A stretch of 64,000 bases of DNA from Flavobacteriales bacterium UBA4466 (GCA_905182335.1 CAJJBE010000003.1:186001-250000), one strand, 5' to 3'. Numbered from the stretch's first letter, positions 9,531 through 18,589 are shown. Numbers and translations are program-made. Notes: a model not told the origin generated them from the sequence alone.

Positions 9531-9647
9531 CACTAATTAATTAATTCTGAAATATTCTTTGTTGTTTTTTAAAATAAATAAATAAGAAGAGTGAAGCTAT
9601 ATAATAAAGGATATAGGTATAACCTATAATTATCATAATTTGAAGAT

Positions 9648-9677
9648 AAAAAAAAGGAAGTTCATTTGAACTTCCTT
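9648..9677 (-). terminator. terminator of tRNA-Lys copy 2
   Basis: Perfect stem AAGGAAGTTC/GAACTTCCTT with loop AAAT (minus strand) followed by a run of T, beginning about 4 bases past the tRNA end. Confidence 0.85.
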
Positions 9678-9680
9678 TCG

Positions 9681-9753
9681 TGATCTGGCTGGGGCTCGAA
9701 CCCAGGACCCATACATTAAAAGTGTATTGCTCTACCAGCTGAGCTACCAAATC
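9681..9753 (-). tRNA. tRNA-Lys (anticodon TTT), copy 2
   Basis: Same 73-base tRNA as copy 1, including stem pairs, anticodon TTT and lack of encoded CCA. It is transcriptionally upstream of copy 1 but separated from it by its own terminator. The copies are 241 bases apart, offset to offset. Confidence 0.95.
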
Positions 9754-9771
9754 ATTGCGCTAACGCGGGTG

Positions 9772-9801
9772 CAAATATACACCTATTATTCGTTTTGTCA
9801 A
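9772..9801 (-). promoter_or_regulatory. full -33/-7 promoter of tRNA-Lys copy 2
   Basis: Minus strand reads TTG, 19 bases, TATATTTG. Both elements and the spacing match the Bacteroidota housekeeping consensus. The -7 box ends 18 bases before the tRNA, leaving a short leader. Confidence 0.75.
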
Positions 9802-9926
9802 TCGTTTTTTATGAAAAAAACAGAAAAACATAGTGGGTATCTTTACTTCTTTAAAAATGAGGGAATTAAAATTTATTTATTTTTGAATAATTGCATATTC
9901 AATCCCTTTTACTTACTTTGTTATGT

Positions 9927-10451
9927 ATGCAAAGAGTGATTCTTATTGGTTTTATGGGGTGTGGTAAAAGTATACTTGGTAAAAAGGTAGCTAAGCAATT
10001 AAACATCCCATTTATTGATTCGGATACAGAAATAGAGCGACTACATAATTTATCTGTTGGAGAAATATTTGGGAAGTTTGGTGAGTCTGGTTTTCGAGAG
10101 ATGGAGGCTGATCTTGTAAAAAGTCTGGGAGATAAAGATGATTTTGTATTAGCAACGGGTGGAGGAATGCCATGCTTTAATCGTAATATGGAATTACTCA
10201 GCGAATTGGGTACCACTTATTACCTAGATCGTTCTGCAAAGGAATTAGCTAATCGGTTGAAGAATACTAAAACACAGCGGCCATTGTTGGCAGGGTTTAA
10301 TGACAATGAATTAATCGAGTTTATCGAAGTTAAATTGAAAGAGCGTAATGAATTCTATAAACAATCGCAAGTTATATTGAATCGTGAAGATCAAACTCCA
10401 GAAGATATTATTCTATTATATCGTCTTCTTCAGCCTCACCAAAGAAGCTAA
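9927..10451 (+). CDS. aroK: shikimate kinase
   Basis: Phosphorylates shikimate at the 3-hydroxyl in aromatic amino acid synthesis. The 174-residue protein has the Walker A loop GFMGCGKS at the N-terminus, the shikimate-binding DSDTEIE, the FRxxE motif (GFREMEADL), the glycine-rich LATGGGMPC and the lid arginine region TQRPLL. The ATG at 9927 gives the canonical MQRVILIGFMGCGKS start; an earlier TTG at 9891 would add a hydrophobic run not seen in the family. Its last 44 bases overlap, tail to tail, the gene on the other strand. Confidence 0.95.
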   Translation: MQRVILIGFMGCGKSILGKKVAKQLNIPFIDSDTEIERLHNLSVGEIFGKFGESGFREMEADLVKSLGDKDDFVLATGGGMPCFNRNMELLSELGTTYYLDRSAKELANRLKNTKTQRPLLAGFNDNELIEFIEVKLKERNEFYKQSQVILNREDQTPEDIILLYRLLQPHQRS

Positions 10452-10992
10452 TTGATCCACCTGAACGTTCATTTTTCATTAAAAAAGCATGTAACGTGAT
10501 ACTCGTTATTACTATTAATAGGGAAATTTTATCAAAGGTTGTTGTGTCTAACAGGAAATAATTGAAACTTAAGTAAAAAATACTCATTCCAAGGTAGAAG
10601 CTCACCGCCCCCAGGATAAAGTAAGAAAATTGTTTTTTCTTGCGGTAGAGAAGTATTAAGCCGAAAAACACAAGTCCCCAACAAATGATGGAAACAGCAT
10701 GAAATGTTAGTAAACGCGGTAAAAAATCATTTGGTTCAAAGCCCAATTCTATGCCACGTTTCTGGATAATATCCTCTACAGGAATTCCTTTCTGCTTCAA
10801 AATTATTGAACGCATCGTAATCGCTAAATAGCTTACGATACTCCATAGCATAAACGTTAACCAGATCAAGATGTTAAATATGAATGTAATTCGTGTATAG
10901 ATATCAGGTTTTTTTTCCCCGAAGATTATTTTTTTAAATTTAATAAGGAAAGGAACTGGGCTTTGAAATTTATCCGGATTTAGCTCTTTCAT
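10408..10992 (-). CDS. four-helix membrane protein of unknown function
   Basis: A 194-residue protein with a ~35-residue charged N-terminus, four predicted membrane segments (near residues 35-60, 95-113, 120-142 and 153-170) and an acidic cytoplasmic tail ending EAEEDDIIE. I do not recognise a family. The tail coding region overlaps the 3' end of aroK on the opposite strand by 44 bases. It is followed at a distance by no obvious partner; the lipoprotein gene 11060-11380 lies upstream on the same strand. Confidence 0.7.
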   Translation of the reverse strand: MKELNPDKFQSPVPFLIKFKKIIFGEKKPDIYTRITFIFNILIWLTFMLWSIVSYLAITMRSIILKQKGIPVEDIIQKRGIELGFEPNDFLPRLLTFHAVSIICWGLVFFGLILLYRKKKQFSYFILGAVSFYLGMSIFYLSFNYFLLDTTTFDKISLLIVITSITLHAFLMKNERSGGSISFFGEAEEDDIIE

Positions 10993-11059
10993 AAGCGTTT
11001 AATTTACGAGTACTACAAGGTATTTAGATAGCTTCCAGAATTCTGAATGATCTAAAATC

Positions 11060-11380
11060 TTAATTGTTGTAACTTTTCCACTGGGAACAAGTCTTAGGAT
11101 GATAAGTAATGAAATGCATATCATCACCAAAAATCTTAATTGTTGAATTTTTTGTAGCATCAAGACGTGTAAAGTATTTATCGTTTAACTCGTCTTTAAG
11201 CGCGGTCTTTTTTCCGATGCCCATAAAGCCATTTTTCTTCTCGATAACTCTATTTTCTTTTAGTTCATTTTCTGTACCGTATGAATAGTAAACAGTATTC
11301 ATTTCACCTGTTGATGAATCTTGCTTACAACTAGTAAAAAATATAGAGGCAATAAATAATATGGTGAGTATTCTATACAT
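11060..11380 (-). CDS. small lipoprotein of unknown function
   Basis: A 106-residue protein with a lipoprotein signal: hydrophobic MYRILTILFIASIFFTSC, with the lipobox cysteine at residue 18. The mature part is polar and has no motif I recognise. It is expected on the inner or outer membrane, facing the periplasm. Its start is only about 135 bases from the divergent M61 peptidase start. Confidence 0.7.
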   Translation of the reverse strand: MYRILTILFIASIFFTSCKQDSSTGEMNTVYYSYGTENELKENRVIEKKNGFMGIGKKTALKDELNDKYFTRLDATKNSTIKIFGDDMHFITYHPKTCSQWKSYNN

Positions 11381-11488
11381 CTTAATTTGTGTTTTTGTTA
11401 TTAATGCGCTTCGAAGTTACTTTCTTTATTTTAATTTTAAGAAAAAATAAGGGAGTAGTTGAGTCCTCTAAAACCTTAGTGGTTTTCT

Positions 11489-11496
11489 TATCTTTG
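11489..11496 (+). promoter_or_regulatory. -7 box (TATCTTTG) for the M61 peptidase gene
   Basis: Exact TAnnTTTG match 18 bases before the ATG at 11515. It lies downstream of the in-frame TTG/ATG codons at 11389 and 11404, so it argues that those are not the start. Confidence 0.6.
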
Positions 11497-11514
11497 ACAG
11501 AAAAATATAAATTT

Positions 11515-13290
11515 ATGCTTAAATATTCAATCTTCGGGCTAGTTTCAATGCTATTTTCTTTATCATTTTCGCAAAGCATCAAGTATAATTTAAAGATGCC
11601 TAAACCACAGAATCACTATTACCATGTTGAAATGGAAATTAGCGATATTAAAGGGGCTGAGGTGAGTGTAAAAATGCCAATATGGGCACCTGGTTCTTAC
11701 TTGGCAAGAGAATTTGCGAAGAACGTGAACTTGGTTAAGGCTCATGATACTGATGGAAAAGATCTTCCTGTAAGTAAAGTGAATAAAAACACATGGAAAG
11801 TTTCAAAGTGTAAAGGACAAAAAGTTACTGTAGCTTACGAAGTATATGCATTTGAGCTTTCGGTAAGAACGAGTTTCCTTGATTTAACACACGGGTTTGT
11901 GAGTGGTTCAGGTGTATTTATGTACGTTGAGGGTGCAAAAGAGAATAAAGGGAAGGTTGAAGTATTCCCGCACGAATCGTTTAAAGTTATTACAACAGCA
12001 CTGAAAGAAGATGTAGATGGTATTATCAATGATGGTTCCACTCTATATAATTTTGAAAATTATGATCACTTGGTTGATTGTCCTATTGAAATTGGGAATC
12101 AGCGTTTATTCTCTTTTGAAGCGGCTGGTGTTCGTCATGATGTAGCCATGTACAGCTTTGGTAATTTCAATATTGATGCTTTAAAGAAAGATATGGCAAA
12201 GGTGGTTGAATCTGCTACAGCAATTTTCGGAAAGAACCCAAATAAAGAATACACATTTATTATTCACAATGTAGTGAACGCTCAAGGTGGACTGGAACAT
12301 ACTAACTCTACTGTATTGAGTGTGAATCGTTGGACGTACGAGGGAAAAGAATATTTGGGTTTCTTGAAGCTGGTTGCACATGAGTATTTCCACTTATGGA
12401 ATGTGAAGCGTATTCGTCCAATAGAATTAGGGCCGTTTAATTATGATGAAGAAAACTACACATCTCTTTTATGGGTAATGGAAGGATTTACTTCATATTA
12501 TGAGAAAATGATTTTACTGCGTGCTGGTTACTATTCTCAAATAGATTTATTAAACAGTATGTTCAGTAGTTTGAATTATGTAGAAGGTTCTACAGGGTCA
12601 CGTGTACAGTCAGTTTCACATGCAAGTTTTGATGCGTGGATTAAAGCATATCGTCCTAATGAGAATAGTCGTAACACAACAATGTCATACTATTCAAGAG
12701 GTTCCGTGATTGCGATGATGTTGGATGCTAAAATCATTAAAAAGTATGATGGGAATAAAAATCTAGATAACTTCATGCAGTATGTTTATGCGAATTACTA
12801 CGAGAAAAAGAATCGTGGGTTTTCTGAAGCTGAATTCAAAAAGGAACTGGAAGATTTTTTAGGTGAAAATATGAATCAATTTTATGCTGATTATATTGAT
12901 GGGACAGATATTCCAAATTACAATGAAATATTTTCCCCATTAGGATTGAAGGTGGAATATGTTGGGGAGCCTGAGGCAAGTATTGGCTTAAGCCTGACTG
13001 ATTCTGGAGGTAAAACTATAGTGAAAGCAATTCGCAGTAATTCTGCAGCAGAAGATGCGGGAATCAGTGTGAATGATGAAATTATTGGTTTTAACGGAAT
13101 ACGAGCGGATAAAAAATCATTAGACGGGTATTTTAAAAGCGTCCAAGTAGGTGAGAAGATTGAGGTTCTATTTGCACGTGACGAGCAGTTGTTTTCAACT
13201 GATATCGTTGTAACGGCTTATGAGCAACCTAAATTCGAATATACAATCAATAAGAATAAGGAGAAATTATTTAACTATTGGTTAAGATAA
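11515..13290 (+). CDS. M61 family metallopeptidase with PDZ domain (glycyl-aminopeptidase type)
   Basis: A secreted 591-residue zinc peptidase. The start at 11515 yields a clean signal peptide (MLKYSIFGLVSMLFSLSFSQ); the longer open frame back to 11389 adds residues that precede the promoter. An N-terminal beta domain is followed by the HExxH-type zinc site HEYFHLWNVKRIRP and the downstream glutamate region WVMEGFTSYYE. A PDZ domain lies at about residues 490-575 (VKAIRSNSAAEDAGISVNDEI). M61 enzymes prefer Gly/Ala N-termini or act as broad periplasmic peptidases. The next gene starts 1 base after the stop, so they are probably one operon. Confidence 0.92.
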   Translation: MLKYSIFGLVSMLFSLSFSQSIKYNLKMPKPQNHYYHVEMEISDIKGAEVSVKMPIWAPGSYLAREFAKNVNLVKAHDTDGKDLPVSKVNKNTWKVSKCKGQKVTVAYEVYAFELSVRTSFLDLTHGFVSGSGVFMYVEGAKENKGKVEVFPHESFKVITTALKEDVDGIINDGSTLYNFENYDHLVDCPIEIGNQRLFSFEAAGVRHDVAMYSFGNFNIDALKKDMAKVVESATAIFGKNPNKEYTFIIHNVVNAQGGLEHTNSTVLSVNRWTYEGKEYLGFLKLVAHEYFHLWNVKRIRPIELGPFNYDEENYTSLLWVMEGFTSYYEKMILLRAGYYSQIDLLNSMFSSLNYVEGSTGSRVQSVSHASFDAWIKAYRPNENSRNTTMSYYSRGSVIAMMLDAKIIKKYDGNKNLDNFMQYVYANYYEKKNRGFSEAEFKKELEDFLGENMNQFYADYIDGTDIPNYNEIFSPLGLKVEYVGEPEASIGLSLTDSGGKTIVKAIRSNSAAEDAGISVNDEIIGFNGIRADKKSLDGYFKSVQVGEKIEVLFARDEQLFSTDIVVTAYEQPKFEYTINKNKEKLFNYWLR

Positions 13291-13291
13291 T

Positions 13292-14581
13292 ATGAAGCTA
13301 TTCGTTCTTATAATATGTGTATTCTGTTCAGCATGTTTTTTCGCGCAGTCTGATTTTGAAACAGTACAATTGCCACTTCCGAAAGGAGCTATATATACCT
13401 ATTCACAGATTGAGCCTTCAATTGCAATTAACCCAAACAATCAAAAACACATGGCTGCTGGTTCTGTGTTGTCTGATTATTACTATTCTACTAATGGCGG
13501 GAAGAAATGGAAGAGCAAAACCTTAACGAGTAAGTTCGGTGTGTATGGAGATCCTGTGTTGATGTTCGATAACAAAAGTCGTTTGTATTACTTCCATTTA
13601 GCTAGCTATTTGGAAACGTCACATCTAGATCGGATTGTATGTCAGTCTACGAAAAAGTTGTGTAAGAAATTTGATGAAGGAAATTCCCCGAAACCAATCG
13701 GTACAAAAGTTCAAGATAAGCATTGGACAGTATTGAATAAGGAGAATAATGATATATATATGACTTGGACACAATTTGATGCTTATGATTCAGATAATCC
13801 AAAAGATAGCTCAATTATTGTGTTTTCAAAATCAATAAATCAAGGTTTAGCATGGTCTGATCCTTTGCGTATTTCTAAATTTGGAGGAGATTGCCTTGAT
13901 GGAGATAATACAGCTGAAGGGGCTGTTCCTGCAGTTGGACCGAATGGTGAAATCTATGTTGCTTGGGCAGGTCCAAAAGGATTGGTGTTTCAAAAGTCAT
14001 TAGATGGTGGAATCACATGGTTGAAAGAAGAAATTCAAATCCAACGTCAATATGGAGGTTGGGACTTAAGTATTCCAGGTATTTATCGTGCGAATGGATT
14101 ACCAATCTTGAAATGTGATTTAAGTAATGGTCCAAATAGAGGTACTCTTTATTTAAACTGGTGTGATCAAAAGAATGGTGTAGATGATACTGATTCATGG
14201 CTACTAAAATCAACCGATGGTGGGACAACGTGGAGTGAGCGTATCAAAGTGAATCAAGATGATTCAGGGAGTCACCAGTTCTTTACGTGGATGACTGTAG
14301 ATCAGAGTACAGGATATATTTACTTCGTATACTATGACAGAAGAAATTATAATGATACACAAACAGATGTTTACATAAGTACTTCTCGTGATGGAGGAGA
14401 TATATTTGTTGATACACGTGTTTCAAAATCACCATTTACGCCAAACCCAAAATTGTTTTTTGGGGATTATTTAAATATTGATGCTGTCAATGGTGTTGTT
14501 CGTCCAATTTGGCCGCGTATGGATAATGGTAGTTTTTCACTTTGGGTAGCGTTGGTTCAAGAAAGCTTACTTACCAAATAA
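13292..14581 (+). CDS. secreted sialidase/BNR-repeat family protein
   Basis: A 429-residue protein with signal peptide MKLFVLIICVFCSACFFAQ and several Asp-box motifs (STNGGKKWKS, SLDGGITW, STDGGTTWSE, SRDGGDIF), giving a six-bladed sialidase-like propeller. Sequence alone does not prove sialidase activity: I do not see the full arginine triad and the family contains many non-enzymatic members. It is in tight tandem with the M61 peptidase, suggesting joint use on exported or environmental glycoprotein. Its 3' end overlaps the convergent steroid-reductase-like gene by 11 bases. Confidence 0.75.
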   Translation: MKLFVLIICVFCSACFFAQSDFETVQLPLPKGAIYTYSQIEPSIAINPNNQKHMAAGSVLSDYYYSTNGGKKWKSKTLTSKFGVYGDPVLMFDNKSRLYYFHLASYLETSHLDRIVCQSTKKLCKKFDEGNSPKPIGTKVQDKHWTVLNKENNDIYMTWTQFDAYDSDNPKDSSIIVFSKSINQGLAWSDPLRISKFGGDCLDGDNTAEGAVPAVGPNGEIYVAWAGPKGLVFQKSLDGGITWLKEEIQIQRQYGGWDLSIPGIYRANGLPILKCDLSNGPNRGTLYLNWCDQKNGVDDTDSWLLKSTDGGTTWSERIKVNQDDSGSHQFFTWMTVDQSTGYIYFVYYDRRNYNDTQTDVYISTSRDGGDIFVDTRVSKSPFTPNPKLFFGDYLNIDAVNGVVRPIWPRMDNGSFSLWVALVQESLLTK

Positions 14582-15326
14582 AAGGAATGACAGCCTTTCG
14601 CTTCTTTGGATAACCTTCAAAATTCTCGTGGTACCATGCGTGATGATTTAACGTCCTTGGAATTAAATTACAGAATGTCCAAAAAGCGAAGCTAAGTCCG
14701 GGTAGGCTCCATGCGACTATAGAAAAACCAATCCATTCAACAATTTCTCCAAAGTGATTAGGACATGAAACGTAATTGAATAACCAACCGCGTGGAATTT
14801 GATACTCTTTATTGTCCGCTCTTAAATTAATTAATCTCGTATCGGCTGAATGATTTATGTATATCCCAATAAAATATAGAAGGAGTCCAATTATTATGTT
14901 TGGTGCATAATAAAGTACTGTTTCATCCGGAAGATTAATATATCCTAAGAAATAACCGTTTATAAAACCATTCACTCCATTGAAGAATAGTCCGCTAAAA
15001 ATAATTGTCATGGGTATCTTTTTCCCTGTTGTTTTTAATCTAAACGGAAAGATTATTGTTCTGTTGAAGTAGTGTAATGTCCACATTCCAACAAGTAACC
15101 ACGTTAGCCAGTTTTTATCGGCTGGTCCAATAATGACAAGTAATGGGAAGGTTACAAGAGCAGGGATTTCCATTAAAAACCATCCCCAGTGATTATCCAT
15201 AAGTTTACCCCATTTATTATTAGTATGACGTCCATAAGGAGCTCTTATTTTTAAGAATATCAGAGAGATAAGCGTGATGAGTGCTATCGCCATCCAAGCC
15301 CAAACAAATAGTGTAAACCAATCCAT
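14571..15326 (-). CDS. 3-oxo-5-alpha-steroid 4-dehydrogenase (steroid 5-alpha-reductase) family membrane protein
   Basis: A 251-residue polytopic protein with about six helices. Family landmarks: YGRH near residue 30, the central FNGVNGFINGYFLG, HSADTRLINLR, and the C-terminal NADPH-binding region GWLFNYVSCPNHFGEI with HHAWYHENFEGYPKKRKAVIPF. Family members reduce a C=C next to a carbonyl with NADPH, in steroids or in other enone/polyprenol lipids. The physiological substrate in this organism is not known. The gene follows the S9 peptidase by 4 bases and is likely cotranscribed with it. Confidence 0.85.
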   Translation of the reverse strand: MDWFTLFVWAWMAIALITLISLIFLKIRAPYGRHTNNKWGKLMDNHWGWFLMEIPALVTFPLLVIIGPADKNWLTWLLVGMWTLHYFNRTIIFPFRLKTTGKKIPMTIIFSGLFFNGVNGFINGYFLGYINLPDETVLYYAPNIIIGLLLYFIGIYINHSADTRLINLRADNKEYQIPRGWLFNYVSCPNHFGEIVEWIGFSIVAWSLPGLSFAFWTFCNLIPRTLNHHAWYHENFEGYPKKRKAVIPFIW

Positions 15327-15330
15327 TTTT

Positions 15331-17268
15331 TTACTCGTTAATTGTTTCTTCTAGCCATTTGTAAAATTCAGTATGCCAAATCAAGCTGTTTTGATAATCC
15401 AAAACCCAGTGATTTTCTTCTGGAAAATAGAGTAGTCTACTTTTTATTCCTTGAAGTTGTGCTGCTTGATAGGCTTCTAATCCTTGTCCAATTGGAACTC
15501 TATAATCTTTCCCTCCTTGAATAATCATAATTGGTGCTGTCCATTCTTCTACACGTTCCGAAGGGTTAAACGTGCTGTGACTTTTCTGTGCGGCTTTATT
15601 GTCTTTGTCCCAATATGCTCCACCTAAGTCCCAGTTTACAAAGAATAACTCTTCTGTGGTTCCATACATACTTTTCCAATTGAAGATTCCGTCGTGCGAT
15701 ACAAATGTTTTAAATCTTCCTTCGTGAATTGCTGCTAAATAAAACACTGAATAACCTCCGTAACTGGCACCAATACAACCAACTTTATCTTTGTCTACGT
15801 AAGATTCTTTGGCAAGATCGTCAATTGCAGAAAGATAATCTTGCATATTCTGTCCGCCGTAATCTTTACTGATTTGCTCGTTCCATTCAACACCATATCC
15901 TGGCATTCCTCTTCGGTTTGGAGCAATAATTATGTAACCATTTGCTGCCATTAATTGAAAGTTCCAGCGGTAAGAGTAAAACTGACTCAAAGCTCCTTGG
16001 GGTCCTCCTTGGCAATATAGTAAAGTAGGGTAGACCTTTGTTGAATCAAAGTCTGGAGGATAAATAACCCATGATAGCATATCTTTTCCGTCTGTTGTTT
16101 TAACCATACGTTTGGTGACCTTACTTAAATTGATACCATTATAGAATTCATCATTGGCATGTGTGAACTGGTTCATTTCGCCAGAGTTCAAATTAACTGT
16201 ATACAATTCAGTTGTGTGATTCATATCTCTACGATTTACAACCATCGTTTTTCCAGACTGTCCAATAATTCCATTGACATCAAATTGCCCCTTCGTGATT
16301 TGACATGGAGCTTTCAGCTTATTCATCGTTTTGGGGATTAACACTTCAAATAAGTGTACTGTTCCTCCCACTGGAGCTGTAAAATAGATACGGTCTGATT
16401 TTTCACCCCAAATAAAACTATTTACCGTACCGTCCCACTCAGCGGTTAGATTCAATTTCACACCTTCTTTAATAATTACAATATCGTTTTTATCAGATTC
16501 GTAACCATCGCGCTTCATTTGTAGGTAAGCTAACTTTCCTGATTTAGAGAAAGCGGGTTGTGTGTCATATCCTTTATTGTTCTTTGTCAGATTAATTGTT
16601 TTTTCGTCTTCAAGGCTGTATTGATAAATATCAGTATTTGTACTAACTGTGTATTCAGAGCCGAATAGTTTTTTAGTAACATAAAGCACGGAGTTACCAT
16701 CGGTACTCCAGATATAATCTTCAACACCTCCAAAAGGTTTTTGTGGGCAATCAAATGGTTCTTCACCCATAATATCAATGCGAATTCCAGTTCCTCTTTC
16801 TTCAATAAGAATGTGGCTGTATTTTCCATCTTCCCATGTATCCCAATGACGATAATTTAAATCATTGTAGACCATCATATTTGATTGGGTTAATTTTGGG
16901 TATAAATCGGTTCCATTTACTTCTTTAATGGCAACATCCTCAGTTATTAACTCGTATTTACCATCTGGTGACGTATGTGAGTCTGAAACAATGAAATCTT
17001 TATAATCTATTATCTCTCTTGATAAACCTCCGGCTAATGACTTAATAAATAGTTTTTTATTACGTTTGTTACTATTGATGTCAACTTTAGAGATTTGATA
17101 TATTACGTTTAATCCGTCATCAGAAATTCCAATAGCCGATACACGGTTTAATTCAATTAATGATTGAGGTGTCAACTGCTCTTTCTCTTCAGAATATTGT
17201 GAAGTTCCGTTAAAGGAAGTGAATTGAATTACAAGTAAAGCGATCGCTCCGAATATATTAGTGTTCAT
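15331..17268 (-). CDS. S9 family prolyl oligopeptidase-type peptidase, secreted
   Basis: A 645-residue serine peptidase with an N-terminal export signal (MNTNIFGAIALLVIQFTSFNG) and a beta-propeller over about residues 30-390 with WD40/PD40-like blades. The alpha/beta-hydrolase domain holds the nucleophile in GASYGGY, the acid in QGGKDYRVP and the histidine in EENHWV. It resembles acylaminoacyl-peptidase/DPP-type enzymes that trim peptides in the periplasm. A near-consensus -7 box (TATCTTTA, minus strand, 17312-17319) lies 44 bases upstream. The steroid reductase homologue follows directly. Confidence 0.92.
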   Translation of the reverse strand: MNTNIFGAIALLVIQFTSFNGTSQYSEEKEQLTPQSLIELNRVSAIGISDDGLNVIYQISKVDINSNKRNKKLFIKSLAGGLSREIIDYKDFIVSDSHTSPDGKYELITEDVAIKEVNGTDLYPKLTQSNMMVYNDLNYRHWDTWEDGKYSHILIEERGTGIRIDIMGEEPFDCPQKPFGGVEDYIWSTDGNSVLYVTKKLFGSEYTVSTNTDIYQYSLEDEKTINLTKNNKGYDTQPAFSKSGKLAYLQMKRDGYESDKNDIVIIKEGVKLNLTAEWDGTVNSFIWGEKSDRIYFTAPVGGTVHLFEVLIPKTMNKLKAPCQITKGQFDVNGIIGQSGKTMVVNRRDMNHTTELYTVNLNSGEMNQFTHANDEFYNGINLSKVTKRMVKTTDGKDMLSWVIYPPDFDSTKVYPTLLYCQGGPQGALSQFYSYRWNFQLMAANGYIIIAPNRRGMPGYGVEWNEQISKDYGGQNMQDYLSAIDDLAKESYVDKDKVGCIGASYGGYSVFYLAAIHEGRFKTFVSHDGIFNWKSMYGTTEELFFVNWDLGGAYWDKDNKAAQKSHSTFNPSERVEEWTAPIMIIQGGKDYRVPIGQGLEAYQAAQLQGIKSRLLYFPEENHWVLDYQNSLIWHTEFYKWLEETINE

Positions 17269-17373
17269 AGGATAAAATGTTTTAGTGTTAAAATGCTTTT
17301 TAAAGCAGGAATAAAGATAGAAAAACTACTTAATTGTATGACGAAATAAGGAGGGAGTAAGCTTGAGAGGTGA

Positions 17374-18147
17374 CTACTCTATTGGACCAGGTTTGAACTG
17401 TAGCCCCTTATTATTAATGATTGGAAAAAAATACTTAATATCTAGTGAGAAATAAGAACCGCTAACATCGCCATAAATAGAACTTTTATACCCCTCATGC
17501 TCATAAGTTGTTTGAAGATTAAAAATTGGTGCTATTGGGATTTGTGCAGAGCCTCCTAAATAGAAGAACCCACTTTTATTTGTACGGTATTCAAACCCCA
17601 TATTTGCATTTAATGCCATGCCAAACTTATTGTTAACGATGCCTGTATGATGAAATACATTATTGCCTATTGTTTTTGTTGTAACTCCTACACGCGTTGG
17701 TTTTATAGTTAAGGAGGTGCCAAGGGAAGCATTCATATAGAAACTCTTAGATAATGGAATGTAAAAAAGGACATTTATTGGGATGCTATAGTTAATAAAA
17801 CTTATATCGTTTTTCTCATGAATAACTGAGTCTGGTAGTTCTACATTTAGGCTGAAGTTTCGTTGGTAAAAGTTAATCCCAGTTTCTATTGCAATAAGCT
17901 CTGTAAGACCTGCTCGAACTGTTACACCGAATGAATATCCAACTTGCTGTGCGATTTTGGAGCTGAACTGAATTGAATCAGAATCAGTAGTAGAAAACGT
18001 ATGTTCTTTTTGTCCAATATACTTCGTTGGAAATAAAGGGCGAACTTGAACCCCAAAATAGGAGGGGACGCGTTGTTTTCTTCCTTGGCTATAGGAAAAG
18101 GATGTAATGATAAGTAACAATATTGTTAAAAGTAGTTTTATTCTCAT
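17374..18147 (-). CDS. outer-membrane beta-barrel protein (PorT/OMP_b-brl-like)
   Basis: A 257-residue protein when started at the ATG at 18147, which gives signal peptide MRIKLLLTILLLIITSFSYSQ; an ATG seven codons earlier is less natural. The mature part alternates polar and hydrophobic residues with aromatic girdles (for example FGVTVRAGLTELIAIETGINFYQRN), typical of an 8-10-strand barrel. The specific function is unknown. It is 31 bases downstream of the small membrane protein gene at 18179. Confidence 0.7.
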   Translation of the reverse strand: MRIKLLLTILLLIITSFSYSQGRKQRVPSYFGVQVRPLFPTKYIGQKEHTFSTTDSDSIQFSSKIAQQVGYSFGVTVRAGLTELIAIETGINFYQRNFSLNVELPDSVIHEKNDISFINYSIPINVLFYIPLSKSFYMNASLGTSLTIKPTRVGVTTKTIGNNVFHHTGIVNNKFGMALNANMGFEYRTNKSGFFYLGGSAQIPIAPIFNLQTTYEHEGYKSSIYGDVSGSYFSLDIKYFFPIINNKGLQFKPGPIE

Positions 18148-18178
18148 ATTGAATACTAAGAAAAGCATTTTATTCTGT

Positions 18179-18589
18179 TTATTTATCGCTATTGGTTGAA
18201 ATTGTTGAGTTATTGTATAAAGCTACTTTTTCATGACTTTTGAAATAACCTATAATAGCTAAAGTCAACATAAATAGACCAATAACGAGTACTAAATAGC
18301 GTGCTATTTTAAATGGAATGAACGGTTTTTTATGTTTTGCTTCAACGAGAAAGTTTATTTTCGCTGTTTTTTTATAATCATTTTTATGAACTCCATATAG
18401 CGTATAAAGGTTACCGCGTTTTTCATCTTCCCCCTTTTCAAACCAAATGTTCTGCTTATTTAGCTCTTCTTCGAAAGATAATGCACGTTCAGCGTCAGGA
18501 AAACGATATACAATATAGCTTGGGTTTGATGGGTGTTGGACATAGTTTACTAGTCCAAGATCTAAACTATGGTCTACTGGGTTTTCCAT
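18179..18589 (-). CDS. small single-span membrane protein of unknown function
   Basis: A 136-residue protein. The first ~90 residues are soluble (YIVYRFPDAERALSFEEELN..WFEKGEDEKRG), followed by a basic stretch and one membrane helix at about residues 100-120. The first part reads like a small ferredoxin-fold/DUF2007-like domain but I cannot confirm it. Its start overlaps the end of the nitroreductase gene by 16 bases, so it is probably translated from the same mRNA. Confidence 0.65.
   Translation of the reverse strand: MENPVDHSLDLGLVNYVQHPSNPSYIVYRFPDAERALSFEEELNKQNIWFEKGEDEKRGNLYTLYGVHKNDYKKTAKINFLVEAKHKKPFIPFKIARYLVLVIGLFMLTLAIIGYFKSHEKVALYNNSTISTNSDK

Noticed and set aside
9648-9677. Transposon end or inverted-repeat element next to tRNA genes
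   Set aside because: The hairpin plus T tract is a terminator, and there is no transposase or target duplication nearby.
9727-9939. 70-codon open frame on the + strand crossing tRNA-Lys copy 2
   Set aside because: Begins inside the tRNA and ends in the aroK start region; no protein features.
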